Shown piece by piece: positions 52,200 to 61,648 of a DNA stretch of 64,000 nucleotides. Every line of letters begins with the position of its first letter. Position 1 is the stretch's first letter. This DNA comes from Albidovulum sediminis (GTDB lineage Bacteria; Pseudomonadota; Alphaproteobacteria; Rhodobacterales; Rhodobacteraceae). The notes below the pieces were generated by a model that saw nothing but the letters and a program-made list of their open reading frames with translations, made no database searches and was not told the origin of the DNA. Both the position numbers and the translations under genes were made by a program. Location: the NCBI RefSeq assembly GCF_025380365.1, contig NZ_JAOCQF010000004.1, positions 62,001-126,000 of the forward strand. Direction: 5' to 3'.

Positions 52200-52970
52200 A
52201 TGACCGCTGCCGCAACCCTTGCCGACGCCATCGCCATAGCAGAGGCGGCGCGGCCGGTCGCACTTGCCCATTTCCGCACGCGTCTGGGGGTCGAGTTCAA
52301 GGCCGATGAAAGCCCCGTGACCGCGGCCGACCGGGGGGTGGAGGAGGAGGTGCGCCGGATCATCACCGCCCGATTCCCCGATCATGGCATCTTCGGCGAG
52401 GAGCACGGGGTCGAGCGGGCGGACGGGGATGACCTCTGGATCGTCGATCCGATCGACGGCACCCGCAGCTTCATCACCGGCCACCCGCTTTTCGGCTTTC
52501 TTCTCGCCTGGTTGCATCGGGGGGCGGCCCGGCTGGCGGTGGTGTCGATCCCGGCCACAGGCGAGATCTTCGCGGCGGAGGCCGGTGGCGGCGCCTTCCT
52601 GAATGGCGCCCGCATCCGCACCTCGGGTCGGACCGATGCGACGGGTGCGGCGATCTATGTCAACGAGGGGGAGAAGATCTGGCGGGCGCGGCCGGATGTC
52701 TTTGACCGGCTGATGAACTTCGGCACCACGCGCCGGCTGTCCTACGATTGCTATCCCTACGGGCTGCTGGCGATGGGGCATGTGGATGTGATCGTGGACT
52801 ATGACCTGCAGCCCTACGACTATCACCCCGTCGCCCTTCTGGTCGCCGAGGCGGGGGGCGTCATGACCGATTGGGACGGCAATCCCATGGGGATGGGTCA
52901 CAACGTCCCGGTCGTCGCCGCCGCTTCGGCAGAGCTTCACGCAAAGGCCCTGGCCTCGATCCGGGGCTAA
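52200..52970 (+). CDS. Inositol monophosphatase-family phosphatase (HisN/IMPase type)
   Basis: A 256-residue metal-dependent phosphatase with the two family motifs: FGEEHG (Glu67/68) and WIVDPIDGTRSFITG (Asp83, Asp86), plus the C-terminal DYHPVALLVAEAGGVMTDW. Substrate could be inositol phosphate or histidinol phosphate; the DeoR neighbour leaves both open. Its stop overlaps the LysR stop on the other strand by 4 bp. Confidence 0.9.
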   Translation: MTAAATLADAIAIAEAARPVALAHFRTRLGVEFKADESPVTAADRGVEEEVRRIITARFPDHGIFGEEHGVERADGDDLWIVDPIDGTRSFITGHPLFGFLLAWLHRGAARLAVVSIPATGEIFAAEAGGGAFLNGARIRTSGRTDATGAAIYVNEGEKIWRARPDVFDRLMNFGTTRRLSYDCYPYGLLAMGHVDVIVDYDLQPYDYHPVALLVAEAGGVMTDWDGNPMGMGHNVPVVAAASAELHAKALASIRG

Positions 52971-53911
52971 CCGGACGCGGCAACGGACGAACCCGCGGGG
53001 ATCTCCGGCTGGCGCTGGGCTTCCTCGACCAGCCAGTCGCGGATGGCGCGGATGCGGTCCGACTTCAGCGCCCCGGTCGGGCAGACGAGCCAGTAGGAAA
53101 ACTGGGAGACGACCATCTGCGGAAACGGGCGCACCAGCGTCCCCTCGCAGAGCGCGTCGATGACCAGCGGCTCGCGCCCGAGCGCCACGCCAAGGCCCCG
53201 CACGGCCGCCTGCACCACCATGTTCGACTGGCCGAAGCGGCGGGTCCGTGCGGGTTTGGGCAGCACCACGCCCGCTTCCTTCGCCCAATAGTCCCAGGTC
53301 GGCGGTGACCCTCCGATATCGGCGATGTCATCGACAAGCAGCGTGTGACGGGCCAGGTCCGCGACGTCGCGCAGGGGCGGGCCCTTCTCCAGCAGCGACG
53401 GCGCGCAGACAGGGAAGATCCGCTCGGCCAGAAGCGGTTCGACGTGAAGACCCGCATAGCCGCCCAGCCCGTAGCGGATGGCAAGGTCCGCCTCGTCATC
53501 GGTAAAGTTGGTCAGCGTCGCCGAGGTGATGATCGACACCGGGAATTCCGGGTGAAGCTGGTCGAAGTTGATCAGCCGCGGGAACAGCCAGTTGTAGGCA
53601 AAGCCTGGCAGGCAGGAAAGGCCTATGGTCAGGTTCTGCGCGGTGTCGTCGCGCAGGTCGTGGCAAAGGGACGCGACCTGGCCGAAGCCCTGGGCGACCG
53701 CGGCGGCAAGCCGGATGCCTTCGTCGGTCGGGGACGCGCGCCCGCCGCCACGGTTGATCAGACGCCGCCCCAGCCATTCCTCGAGCGACTTGACATGCTG
53801 GCTGACGGCGCTTTGCGTGACGCCAAGCTCCTCGGCCGCCCGTCCGAAGCCGCGCAGTCGCACGACGGATTCGAAGGTCCTGAGCGCGGTGTAAGGCAGG
53901 TTCGCAATCAT
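52967..53911 (-). CDS. LysR-family regulator, GcvA-like
   Basis: A 314-residue LysR protein with the GcvA-type start NLPYTALRTFESVVRLRGFG RAAEELGVTQSAVSQHVKSLEEWLGRRLI and LPGFAYNWLFPRL in the effector domain. GcvA-type members commonly control glycine or amino-acid enzymes. It is divergent from the third FAD/GcvT dehydrogenase, and ATTAG-N5-CTAAT lies directly at its own start. A start at 53947 is possible but adds residues outside the family pattern. Confidence 0.9.
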   Translation of the reverse strand: MIANLPYTALRTFESVVRLRGFGRAAEELGVTQSAVSQHVKSLEEWLGRRLINRGGGRASPTDEGIRLAAAVAQGFGQVASLCHDLRDDTAQNLTIGLSCLPGFAYNWLFPRLINFDQLHPEFPVSIITSATLTNFTDDEADLAIRYGLGGYAGLHVEPLLAERIFPVCAPSLLEKGPPLRDVADLARHTLLVDDIADIGGSPPTWDYWAKEAGVVLPKPARTRRFGQSNMVVQAAVRGLGVALGREPLVIDALCEGTLVRPFPQMVVSQFSYWLVCPTGALKSDRIRAIRDWLVEEAQRQPEIPAGSSVAASG

Positions 53912-53926
53912 ATTAGTTTTTCTAAT
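53912..53926. promoter_or_regulatory. GcvA-like operator palindrome
   Basis: ATTAG-TTTTT-CTAAT, perfect 5-bp arms. CTAAT is the core known from E. coli GcvA sites, and the element fits the T-N11-A rule. It immediately precedes the LysR start and lies 108 bp from the divergent dehydrogenase, allowing both repression of the regulator and activation of the enzyme. Confidence 0.65.
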
Positions 53927-54033
53927 GCGTATTGCGATATGCCGCAATCCCCTCTGCCATGCGCCAGACCTGATCGGGCTTGCCTGACGACCTGCGGACG
54001 AAGAAAACTGATCTGAAGATCGAGGAGGGGTTC

Positions 54034-56442
54034 ATGCAGAAGCAGGCGCGCGTGGTTGTCATCGGCGGCGGCATCGTCGGCTGTTCGGTGCTGTATCACC
54101 TGGCAAGGGCGGGTTGGCGGGACGTTGTCCTTCTGGAACGCCAGGAACTCACCTCGGGGTCGAGTTGGCATGCCGCGGGCAGCCTCTTCACTCTGACCCG
54201 GCCGAACATTGCGGCCGCCCTGCAGCTTCATTCCTTCCGCAGTTACCGCGAGATCGAGCGGGAAAGCGGCCAGCCCGTCGGCTTTCACCTGACCGGAGGC
54301 ATCAGCCTGTGCCGCAGCGAGGATGAGGTGCTGTCCCACCAGATGCTGCAAAGCGCCTGCCGCAGGCTGGGGATCGAAAGCCACTTCCTGTCACCCGAAG
54401 AGGCCGCGTCGCGCTGCCCCATCCTCGACCCCGGGCGCATGATTGCCGCGCTCTGGGAGGAGGAGGGAGGGCATGTCGATCCCGCCTCGGCCACGCAGGC
54501 GTTCGCGGCGGCGGCGCGAAAGCTTGGCGCGGCGATCGAGCGCCATACCCCGGTCCGCGCCACCCGCCCCCGCGCAGACGGCAGCTGGGACGTGGTGACG
54601 GACCGCGGCACCATTCATGCCGAACATGTCGTCAATGCCGCCGGTCTCTGGGCGCGCGAGGTCGGGCGCATGGCCGGCATCTCCCTGCCGCTGATGCCGG
54701 TCGAGCACCATTATCTTGTGACCGAGACGATTCCCGAAATCGCCCGGCTCGGCTTCGAACTGCCGCAGATCAACGACAACGAAATCGGCTGTTACGCCCG
54801 CCAGGAGGGTCAGGGGCTTCTGTTCGGCGCCTATGAGGGACGCTGCACGCACTGGTCGAAAGAGGGCACGCCCGCCGACTTCGGGCACGAGCTTCTGCCG
54901 GATGACCTGTCGCGGATGGACTGGAACTTCGAACGCGCGGTCGAGATGATGCCCTGTCTTGCGACCGCTGGCATCAGGCGCGTGATCAACGGCCCGATGA
55001 TGTTCTCGCCCGACCTTTCGCCGCTGCTTGGCCCGCATCCCGCTCTCAGGAACTATTTCTGCGCGAACGGGGTGATGACAGGCTTCAACCAGGGGCCGGG
55101 CGTGGGCAAGGTCGTGGCCGACTGGATCATCGAGGGCGACCCCGGCATGGATGTCATGGCCTGGGATGTGGCGCGGTTCGGCGACTGGGCGCAGGGTGCC
55201 TTCACCGAGGCGCGTACGCGATACTTTTACGAGCATCGCTGCGAACGGGGCTATCCCGGCCAGGAGATCGAGGCGGGGCGCCCGATCTTCCCGACACCAG
55301 TGCAAGACCGTCTGGCGGCGGCCGGGGGCGTCTTCGGCTTTTCCTTCGGCAACGAACATCCGAACTGGTTCGCGGACCGGCCCGGCCAGCGGGACACGCT
55401 GAGCTACCGGCAGCCGAACTGGTGGCATCCCGTCGCCGACGAAGGCCGCCGAATCCGCGAGGCGGCAGGGTTGATGGAGTTCTCCGCCCTTGCCAAGTTC
55501 GCGGTCGAGGGGCCGGGCGCCGAAGCCTGGCTGGACCGCATCCTGGCCGGGCGCATTCCGGCGGCGGGCCGCATGGCGCTTTGCCCGATGCTGACCCCGC
55601 AGGGGCGCCTTGCCGGGGACCTTTCGGTGGCCTGCCTGGCACCCGGCCGCTACCTCGTCCTCGGGTCGGATGCGATGCAACTGGCCTTCCAGCGCCGCTT
55701 CGACAGTGCGCTTCCGGCAGAGGGTGTCCGGGTCTCCAACCTGTCCGCGACGCTTGCGGGGCTGCATCTGTGCGGACCGGAGGCGCGCTCGATCCTGGCT
55801 GAGGTGGCGCTTGCCGATCTCGACAACTGGCACTTTCCCTTCCTGTCGGCCGCCAGCCTGACCGTCGCCGGGGTGCCCGATGTCGTGGTCCTGCGCGTCT
55901 CCTTCACAGGCGAATGCGGGTATGAGCTTTACATGCCGCGCGACAGCCAGCCGCGGATATTCGACGCGATCCTCGGTGCGGGGAGGACCCGCGGCCTTGG
56001 CCTTGCGGGAAGCCGCAGCCTGATGATGACGCGGCTGGAAAAGTCCTTCCCCGCCTGGGGGCCGGAACTCTCGGCCGACTACACCCCGCGGGAGGCGGGG
56101 CTGATGCGGCATTTGGCGCTGGAGAAGGGGGACTTCACCGGCCGCGATGCGGTGATGTCCGATCCCCCCATGCGGGAACGGATTGCCACCTTCAGCGTCG
56201 ATGCCGGAGCCGACGCCGTCTGGGGCGGCGAGGCGGTCTTTCTGGACGGAGAGGCGGTCGGATACGTCACCTCGGGCGGGTGGGGGCCCTTTGTCGGCGA
56301 ACACATCGCGATGGGATACGTCCTGCCCGACGCGTGGCAGCCGGGGGCGGCCTACGAGGTCGAGGTGCTGGGGCGCCGCCGTGCCGCGGCGCTGAGGCCG
56401 CGTCCGGTCTACGACCCCGAAGGCACCCGGATGCGCGCCTGA
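54034..56442 (+). CDS. FAD-dependent dimethylglycine/sarcosine dehydrogenase-type enzyme (paralogue 3)
   Basis: An 802-residue protein: VVVIGGGIVGCSVLYHLARA, flavinylation His in SSWHAAGSL, FAO_M domain, and GcvT-like C-terminus (VSFTGECGYELYMPRDSQPR, MMTRLEKSFPAWGPELSADY). It diverges more from the first two, for example in the FTLTRPNIAAALQL segment after WHAAG, so it may use a different N-methyl substrate. The frame is open to 53980, but GAGGAGGGG at about 8 bases before the ATG at 54034 fixes the start. The last 34 bp overlap the convergent aminotransferase gene. Confidence 0.9.
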   Translation: MQKQARVVVIGGGIVGCSVLYHLARAGWRDVVLLERQELTSGSSWHAAGSLFTLTRPNIAAALQLHSFRSYREIERESGQPVGFHLTGGISLCRSEDEVLSHQMLQSACRRLGIESHFLSPEEAASRCPILDPGRMIAALWEEEGGHVDPASATQAFAAAARKLGAAIERHTPVRATRPRADGSWDVVTDRGTIHAEHVVNAAGLWAREVGRMAGISLPLMPVEHHYLVTETIPEIARLGFELPQINDNEIGCYARQEGQGLLFGAYEGRCTHWSKEGTPADFGHELLPDDLSRMDWNFERAVEMMPCLATAGIRRVINGPMMFSPDLSPLLGPHPALRNYFCANGVMTGFNQGPGVGKVVADWIIEGDPGMDVMAWDVARFGDWAQGAFTEARTRYFYEHRCERGYPGQEIEAGRPIFPTPVQDRLAAAGGVFGFSFGNEHPNWFADRPGQRDTLSYRQPNWWHPVADEGRRIREAAGLMEFSALAKFAVEGPGAEAWLDRILAGRIPAAGRMALCPMLTPQGRLAGDLSVACLAPGRYLVLGSDAMQLAFQRRFDSALPAEGVRVSNLSATLAGLHLCGPEARSILAEVALADLDNWHFPFLSAASLTVAGVPDVVVLRVSFTGECGYELYMPRDSQPRIFDAILGAGRTRGLGLAGSRSLMMTRLEKSFPAWGPELSADYTPREAGLMRHLALEKGDFTGRDAVMSDPPMRERIATFSVDAGADAVWGGEAVFLDGEAVGYVTSGGWGPFVGEHIAMGYVLPDAWQPGAAYEVEVLGRRRAAALRPRPVYDPEGTRMRA

Positions 56443-57614
56443 TCCCCGCCCGCGAAACGGCGCAGCAGCGCGTGCCGCAGCCGCTCGGTATCCGCTTCGG
56501 TGTTGTAGGCCTGGATGGAGAGGCGCACGAAGGTCCGGTCCTTCCAGCGAAACACCGGGATCTCGATACCGTCTTCGGCAAGAAGCGCATCGTGCAGCTG
56601 AAGCGGATCGCAGGAGGGAACCGTAATCGCGACCATCTGGGTCAGGAACGGCTCTGCCGCCAGAAGACCGGCGCCCAGGTCGCCGGCGATAAGGCGCGCG
56701 GCGTCGATGGCAAGGCGCCGGCAGTCCGCGCTGACCGCTGCCCAGTCATGTTCCCGCCGGAAGGCCAGTGCCGCCGTGACCGACAGCCAGGCGGATGGGT
56801 CGCGCGTGCCGCGGAACTGAAACGCGTCCAGAAACGCGTCGTCGCCCAAGGGTCCGGAATCGCGAGGCGATAGCCCGGGCGCCCAGCCGTGACTGATGAT
56901 GGAAGGCGCGAGAAGCCCCTTCATAGCCGCGCGCACATGAAGGAACCCGGCGCCCTTCGGGGACATCAGCCACTTGTGACAGTTGCCCGCGTAAAAATCC
57001 GCGCCAAGCGCGTCGAGCGACAACGCAATCAGCCCCGGTGCGTGGGCGCCGTCGACCACGGTCAGAATCCCCTGCCGCCGCGCCTCGGCCACCACCCGCC
57101 CGATCGGCAGCGCCAGGGCGGTGGGAGAGGTGACATGGCTGAGAGACAGGACCCTGGTCCGGGGCGACAGGCGGGCCAGCACCGCCTCCGTGAACGCCTC
57201 CTCGGACACGAGCGGCACCGGCACCTCGGCCCGCCGCACGACCGCGCCGGTCCTGCGGCAGACGAAATCCCAGGTCTTGTCGATCGCGGCATATTCGTGA
57301 TCGGTCGTCAGGATCTCGTCGCCCGGCTGAAGCGGCAGGGCGCGCGCAACAAGGTTCAGCGCCTCGGTCGCGTTGGTGGCCCAGACCAGGTCCTCCGCCC
57401 GCGCGCCCAGTTCGGCCGCAAGTGCCGCGCGCACCTCGGCAAAGCGGGCGCGCAGGTGGCGCGGGTCCATGAAGGCAACCGGCTGGCGCTCCAGCGCGTC
57501 CTGCCACCCGCGCTGTGCGGCGATCACGATTGCCGGGCAGGCCCCGTAGGAGCCGTGGTTGAGAAAGGTGACCGAAGGGTCGAGTGCAAACAGGTCCGTC
57601 AGTCCGCGCGCCAA
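56409..57614 (-). CDS. Class V aminotransferase, isopenicillin-N-epimerase-like
   Basis: A 401-residue PLP protein: FLNHGSYGACPAIVIAAQRG, WATNATEALNLVARALP, the Asp-containing VVDGAHAPG and the Schiff-base Lys in YAGNCHKWLMSPKGAGFLHV. Members act on amino acids or small sulfur or imino compounds; many are uncharacterised epimerases or lyases. It starts with TTG at 57614, supported by GGGAGGG a few bases upstream. Its 3' end overlaps the third FAD/GcvT gene by 34 bp. Confidence 0.85.
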   Translation of the reverse strand: MARGLTDLFALDPSVTFLNHGSYGACPAIVIAAQRGWQDALERQPVAFMDPRHLRARFAEVRAALAAELGARAEDLVWATNATEALNLVARALPLQPGDEILTTDHEYAAIDKTWDFVCRRTGAVVRRAEVPVPLVSEEAFTEAVLARLSPRTRVLSLSHVTSPTALALPIGRVVAEARRQGILTVVDGAHAPGLIALSLDALGADFYAGNCHKWLMSPKGAGFLHVRAAMKGLLAPSIISHGWAPGLSPRDSGPLGDDAFLDAFQFRGTRDPSAWLSVTAALAFRREHDWAAVSADCRRLAIDAARLIAGDLGAGLLAAEPFLTQMVAITVPSCDPLQLHDALLAEDGIEIPVFRWKDRTFVRLSIQAYNTEADTERLRHALLRRFAGGDQARIRVPSGS

Positions 57615-57671
57615 GATGCCCTCCCGCTCTGGCGGCAGACTATCACCGTGGCGCGGCGGCGAAAGCCCGGG

Positions 57672-58709
57672 TCATTCCCAGTCCAGCACGACCTTGCCGC
57701 TTTTGCCCGAGCGCATGATCTCGAACCCTTCGCGGAAGTCGGCGACCTTGAAGCGGTGGGTGATCACGCGGCGGATGTCGAGGCCGTTTTCAAGCATCGC
57801 GATCATCTTGTACCAGGTCTCGAAGATCTCGCGCCCGTAGACACCCTTGATGGTGATCGCCTTGAAGACGATCCGGCTCCAGTCGACCGGCGACTTGCCC
57901 GGCGGGATGCCCAGCATCGCGATGCGCCCGCCCATCACCATGTTCTCGACCATCTGGTCCAGCGCGACCTGGCTGCCGGACATTTCCATGCCGACGTCGA
58001 AGCCCTCCTTCATTCTCAGCGCGCCCTCGACCTCGCGCAGATCCTGCCGCGCCACGTTCACGGGAACGACGTCGGTGACACGGGCGGCAAGGTCAAGCCG
58101 GTCCTGGTTGATGTCGGTGATCACGACATGACGCGCGCCGACATGGCGGGCGACGGCCGCCGCCATGATGCCGATGGGCCCGGCCCCCGTGATCAGAACG
58201 TCCTCGCCCACAAGGTCGAAGGACAGCGCGGTGTGGACCGCGTTGCCCAGAGGATCGAGGATCGCCCCGATCTCGTCGTCGATCTCGTCGGGCAGCGGCA
58301 CGACGTTGAAGGCGGGCAGGCGCAGGTATTCGGCGAAGGCGCCCTGTTCGTTCACGCCGATGCCGCGCGTCGCCGGATCGAGGTGGAACTTGCCCGCGCG
58401 CGACTGGCGCGACTGCTTGCCGATCAGGTGCCCCTCGCCCGAGCAGCGCTGGCCGATCGCCAGCCCCTCGACGTTCTTCCCGATCTCGACGATCTCACCC
58501 GCGAACTCGTGCCCGGTGACCAGACCCACGGGCACCGTCCGTGCCGCCCATTCGTCCCAGTTCCAGATGTGGATGTCGGTGCCGCAGATCCCGGTCTTGC
58601 GGATGCGGATCAGCACGTCGTCGGGCCCGATCTCGGGGACCGGGCGGTGGTCCATCCACAGCCCGACCTCGGGCTTCAGCTTTGCCAGTGCCTTCATGTC
58701 GTTGCGCAT
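57672..58709 (-). CDS. tdh: L-threonine 3-dehydrogenase
   Basis: A 345-residue MDR enzyme: threonine plus NAD+ to 2-amino-3-ketobutyrate. Catalytic zinc residues are in [17 protein letters not shown] (Cys near residue 42) and TGHEFAGE; the Rossmann motif is [20 protein letters not shown]. Unlike E. coli Tdh, the structural-zinc loop has lost all four Cys: after GEGH it reads [19 protein letters not shown] believe this is a regular feature of alphaproteobacterial Tdh, but it is recalled rather than checked. GGGAG precedes the ATG, which overlaps the kbl stop (TGATG). Confidence 0.95.
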   Translation of the reverse strand: MRNDMKALAKLKPEVGLWMDHRPVPEIGPDDVLIRIRKTGICGTDIHIWNWDEWAARTVPVGLVTGHEFAGEIVEIGKNVEGLAIGQRCSGEGHLIGKQSRQSRAGKFHLDPATRGIGVNEQGAFAEYLRLPAFNVVPLPDEIDDEIGAILDPLGNAVHTALSFDLVGEDVLITGAGPIGIMAAAVARHVGARHVVITDINQDRLDLAARVTDVVPVNVARQDLREVEGALRMKEGFDVGMEMSGSQVALDQMVENMVMGGRIAMLGIPPGKSPVDWSRIVFKAITIKGVYGREIFETWYKMIAMLENGLDIRRVITHRFKVADFREGFEIMRSGKSGKVVLDWE

Positions 58710-59899
58710 CAGATCGCTCCCGTGGCCTTGCCCGCGCCCCGGAAGGCGTCGAGCGCGAAATCCAGATCGTCGCGCGACAGGCGCGCGTTCATCTGCGTGC
58801 GAATGCGGGCCTGCCCTTTCGGCACGACCGGAAAGAAGAACCCCGCGACATAGACGCCGCGATCGTAAAGTGCGGACGCCATCCGCTGCGACAGCGCCGC
58901 GTCGCCCAGCATCACCGGCACGATCGGGTGCTCTCCTGGCAGAAGCCGGAAGCCTGCATCCTCAAGCCCCGCGCGCCAGTAGCGCGCATTCTCGAACAGG
59001 CGCGCCCGCAGGTCGTCGGCTGCCTCGACAAGGTCGATCGCCGCGATCCCGGCGGCGACCACGGCGGGGGGCAGCGCGTTGGAGAAGAGATAGGGCCGCG
59101 CCCGCTGCCGCAAAAGGTCGATGACCGGCTGCGGCCCGGCGATGTAGCCGCCAAGCGCGCCTCCCAGCGCCTTGCCCAGCGTGCCGGTCAGGATGTCGAC
59201 CCCGACGCCGGCATGGGCGGGCGTCCCGCGTCCCTCGGGCCCCATGAATCCGGTTGCGTGGCAATCGTCGACCATCGTCAGCGCGCCGTATTTCGCCGCC
59301 AGCGCCGTGATCTCCGGCAGCTTCGCCAGATAGCCGTCCATCGAAAAGACGCCGTCCGTCGCGATCAGGATGAAACGGGTGCCGTCGGCCCGCGCGGCCT
59401 TCAGCTGTGCCTCGAGATCGGTCATGTCGGAGTTGGCATAGCGATAGCGTTTCGCCTTGCAAAGCCGGATGCCGTCGATGATCGAGGCGTGGTTGAGCGC
59501 GTCCGAGATAACCGCATCCTCCGGGCCCAGAAGCGGCTCGAAAAGCCCTCCGTTCGCATCGAAGCAGGCGGCGAACAGGATCGAGTCGTCCTTGCCAAGG
59601 AACCGCGCGATCCGCGTCTCCAGCGCCCTGTGCAGATCCTGCGTGCCGCAGATGAACCGGACCGAGGCCATGCCATAGCCGTGGTCGTCCATCGCCACCC
59701 TCGCCGCCGCGACCAGCTGCGGGTGATCGGCAAGCCCCAGGTAGTTGTTCGCGCAGAGGTTCAGAACGTCACGTCCCGCCACGGTCACATGCGCGCCCTG
59801 CGCCGAGGTGATCAGCCGCTCGCGCTTGTAGAGCCCCTCTGCCTCGATCCCGCTCAGGGTTTCGACCAGATGGGTCAGGAACGCCGCCTTGTCCGACAT
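58709..59899 (-). CDS. kbl: 2-Amino-3-ketobutyrate CoA ligase
   Basis: A 396-residue PLP enzyme of the alpha-oxoamine synthase family that splits 2-amino-3-ketobutyrate with CoA into glycine and acetyl-CoA. Landmarks: [50 protein letters not shown] and the Schiff-base Lys243 in [15 protein letters not shown]. With tdh it forms the threonine-to-glycine pathway, feeding the glycine pool that the serine-cycle genes also use. Confidence 0.96.
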   Translation of the reverse strand: MSDKAAFLTHLVETLSGIEAEGLYKRERLITSAQGAHVTVAGRDVLNLCANNYLGLADHPQLVAAARVAMDDHGYGMASVRFICGTQDLHRALETRIARFLGKDDSILFAACFDANGGLFEPLLGPEDAVISDALNHASIIDGIRLCKAKRYRYANSDMTDLEAQLKAARADGTRFILIATDGVFSMDGYLAKLPEITALAAKYGALTMVDDCHATGFMGPEGRGTPAHAGVGVDILTGTLGKALGGALGGYIAGPQPVIDLLRQRARPYLFSNALPPAVVAAGIAAIDLVEAADDLRARLFENARYWRAGLEDAGFRLLPGEHPIVPVMLGDAALSQRMASALYDRGVYVAGFFFPVVPKGQARIRTQMNARLSRDDLDFALDAFRGAGKATGAI

Positions 59900-59985
59900 G
59901 GGATCAATCCTCCGATATGGTGGAACAATATCCGCAAGGGCGGATTTGTCAATATGATGGATATCTGTCCGGTATCACGGAATAC

Positions 59986-60039
59986 CCTTCATTCTGGCCG
60001 AAATACTCCCGGGGGGCGCGGGGGGCAGGCGGCCCCCCG
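59986..60039 (-). repeat. Intergenic terminator-linked repeat, copy 2
   Basis: On the minus strand a CGGGGGGC/GCCCCCCG hairpin (8-bp stem, arms 60019-60026 and 60032-60039, 5-base loop) follows the XRE-cupin stop by 5 bp and is followed by GGGAGTATTTCGGCCAGAAT and GAAG (60010-59986). The core matches copy 1 at 40541-40565 in about 19 of 25 positions. Confidence 0.7.
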
Positions 60040-60044
60040 CCCTT

Positions 60045-60605
60045 TCAGCTGTTCTGGACGATCAGGATGGCTCGAGCCGCCGCCTCAGGCGCCTCGATCC
60101 GGTGCGGACGGTCGGCGAAGTAGCGTGCGGTGTCGCCCGCCCGAAGGTCGTCCTGATCCTCGCCCGAGACCACACGCAACGCGCCCTCGAGCACCGTCAG
60201 ATGTTCGCGGCAGCCCGGACCGTGCGGGTCGCTGACCAGCGCGCCGCCAGCCGCGAAGCTCAGGTCGTAGACCTCGTGCTCGCCCGCGGACTCGGCGGGC
60301 GACAGGATGCGGATCGTGACGCCCCGGCCGCGCCCCGCGATGGTCGGCGCCGCCTCGGCCCGGATCACCTCGATGGCCGGTGCGGTCTTGCCCTCCAGCA
60401 ACCCCGCGAAATCGACCTGCAGCGCCTGCGTCAGGTTCCACAGCGTCGCCACCGTCGGGCTCGATTCCCCACGTTCGATCTGGCTCACCATCGAGCGTGA
60501 TACACCCGAGAGGCGCGCAACGGCATCGAGGCTCAGCCCCTTGGCGCGTCGCGCCTGCTTGAGCGAGGCGGCCAGGCGGTCATGGATGTCGGGGCGCGTG
60601 TTCAT
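60045..60605 (-). CDS. XRE-family regulator with C-terminal cupin domain
   Basis: A 186-residue regulator: HTH (LKQARRAKGLSLDAVARLSG VSRSMVSQIERGESSPTVATLW) and a cupin sensor domain (HLTVLEGALRVVSGEDQDDL RAGDTARYFADRPHRIEAPE). Members of this class (PuuR/SutR-like) often control amino-acid or polyamine catabolism. Starts at 60605; no strong ribosome site. It may control the downstream-oriented kbl-tdh operon, 145 bp away, or act elsewhere. Confidence 0.9.
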   Translation of the reverse strand: MNTRPDIHDRLAASLKQARRAKGLSLDAVARLSGVSRSMVSQIERGESSPTVATLWNLTQALQVDFAGLLEGKTAPAIEVIRAEAAPTIAGRGRGVTIRILSPAESAGEHEVYDLSFAAGGALVSDPHGPGCREHLTVLEGALRVVSGEDQDDLRAGDTARYFADRPHRIEAPEAAARAILIVQNS

Positions 60606-60636
60606 GGCGTGAGGGTGATCCGGGGCGGCGGAAAGG

Positions 60637-61554
60637 TCAACGGGGCAGCATGTCCTCGCCGTCGGGATCGGCGGCTTCCGCCACAAGCCAGTCGCGGAAG
60701 GCCTTGAGCGGCGGATACCACTCGCCCACGCGCGGCCAGACAAGGTAATAGCTGCCCTCCCCCGGAACCGGCGCGCCCCAGGCTGCGACAAGCCGGCCGT
60801 CCAACAGCTCCGCCTTGGCCAGAAACTCTGGCAGGAGCGCCACGCCAAGGCCGTGGATCGCCGCTTGGATCATCGGCGCGAACTGATCGAACAGCATCCC
60901 TTGCGGCGGCGCACCTTCGACCCCGTGCTCCCGGAACCAGCCGGCCCAGGCGTTCGGCCGCGTCTCCAGTTGAAGGAGCGGCAGGCGCATCAGGTCGGCG
61001 GGCCCGGTGACGGGATGACGGCTCAGAAAGTCCGGCGAACAGGTCGCGACCAGCCGCTCGTCGAACAGCTTGACGGCGCCCGTGCCTGGCCAGCTGTCTG
61101 TGCCGAAGTGGATGGCAGCGTCGAAACCCTCCTCCTCGAAGTCGAAGGCGCGAAGGCGGGTGCCGAGGTTGATGGTGATGCCCGGATGGGCCGACAGGAA
61201 GCGCGCCAGCCGCGGCGCCAGCCAGCGCGTTCCGAAGGTGGGCAGGATGGCCAGCGAAAGCGTTCCGCCGCCGGTGTCCGAGCGCAGCCGCATCGACCCG
61301 CGCGAGATCAGGTCAAGCGCCTTGCCGACATCGCGCGCATAGGCCAGCGCCCGGTCCGTCGGTCTCAGCCGCCGCCCCTCGCGCAGGAAAAGCGGGACGC
61401 CCAGCTGCGCCTCCAGGTTCTGGACCAAACGGCTGACCGCGCCCTGGGTCAGGTCGAGGTCGCGCGCCGCGGCCAGCGTCGAGCCGGTGCGGCAGACCGC
61501 TTCGAACGCCGTCAGCAGGCTGATCGACGGAAGCAGCCGGCGGGGGATGGCCAT
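60637..61554 (-). CDS. LysR-family regulator divergent from the aminotransferase
   Basis: A 305-residue LysR protein, GcvA-like N-terminus (LLPSISLLTAFEAVCRTGSTLAAAR is its HTH region) and a periplasmic-binding-like effector domain (LAILPTFGTRWLAPRLARFL). The ATG at 61554 has GGAGGG 5 bases upstream. The 94-bp divergent gap to the aminotransferase gene contains ATATCG...CGCTAT, an imperfect LysR-type dyad. Confidence 0.92.
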   Translation of the reverse strand: MAIPRRLLPSISLLTAFEAVCRTGSTLAAARDLDLTQGAVSRLVQNLEAQLGVPLFLREGRRLRPTDRALAYARDVGKALDLISRGSMRLRSDTGGGTLSLAILPTFGTRWLAPRLARFLSAHPGITINLGTRLRAFDFEEEGFDAAIHFGTDSWPGTGAVKLFDERLVATCSPDFLSRHPVTGPADLMRLPLLQLETRPNAWAGWFREHGVEGAPPQGMLFDQFAPMIQAAIHGLGVALLPEFLAKAELLDGRLVAAWGAPVPGEGSYYLVWPRVGEWYPPLKAFRDWLVAEAADPDGEDMLPR

Positions 61555-61648
61555 ATATTCCCTCCATGCATACAATATCGCTGCAATAACGCTATTCGAG
61601 CGGCCCGAAAAGGCGCATGAAGCATAAAACCGATCCACAGGACGCCGC

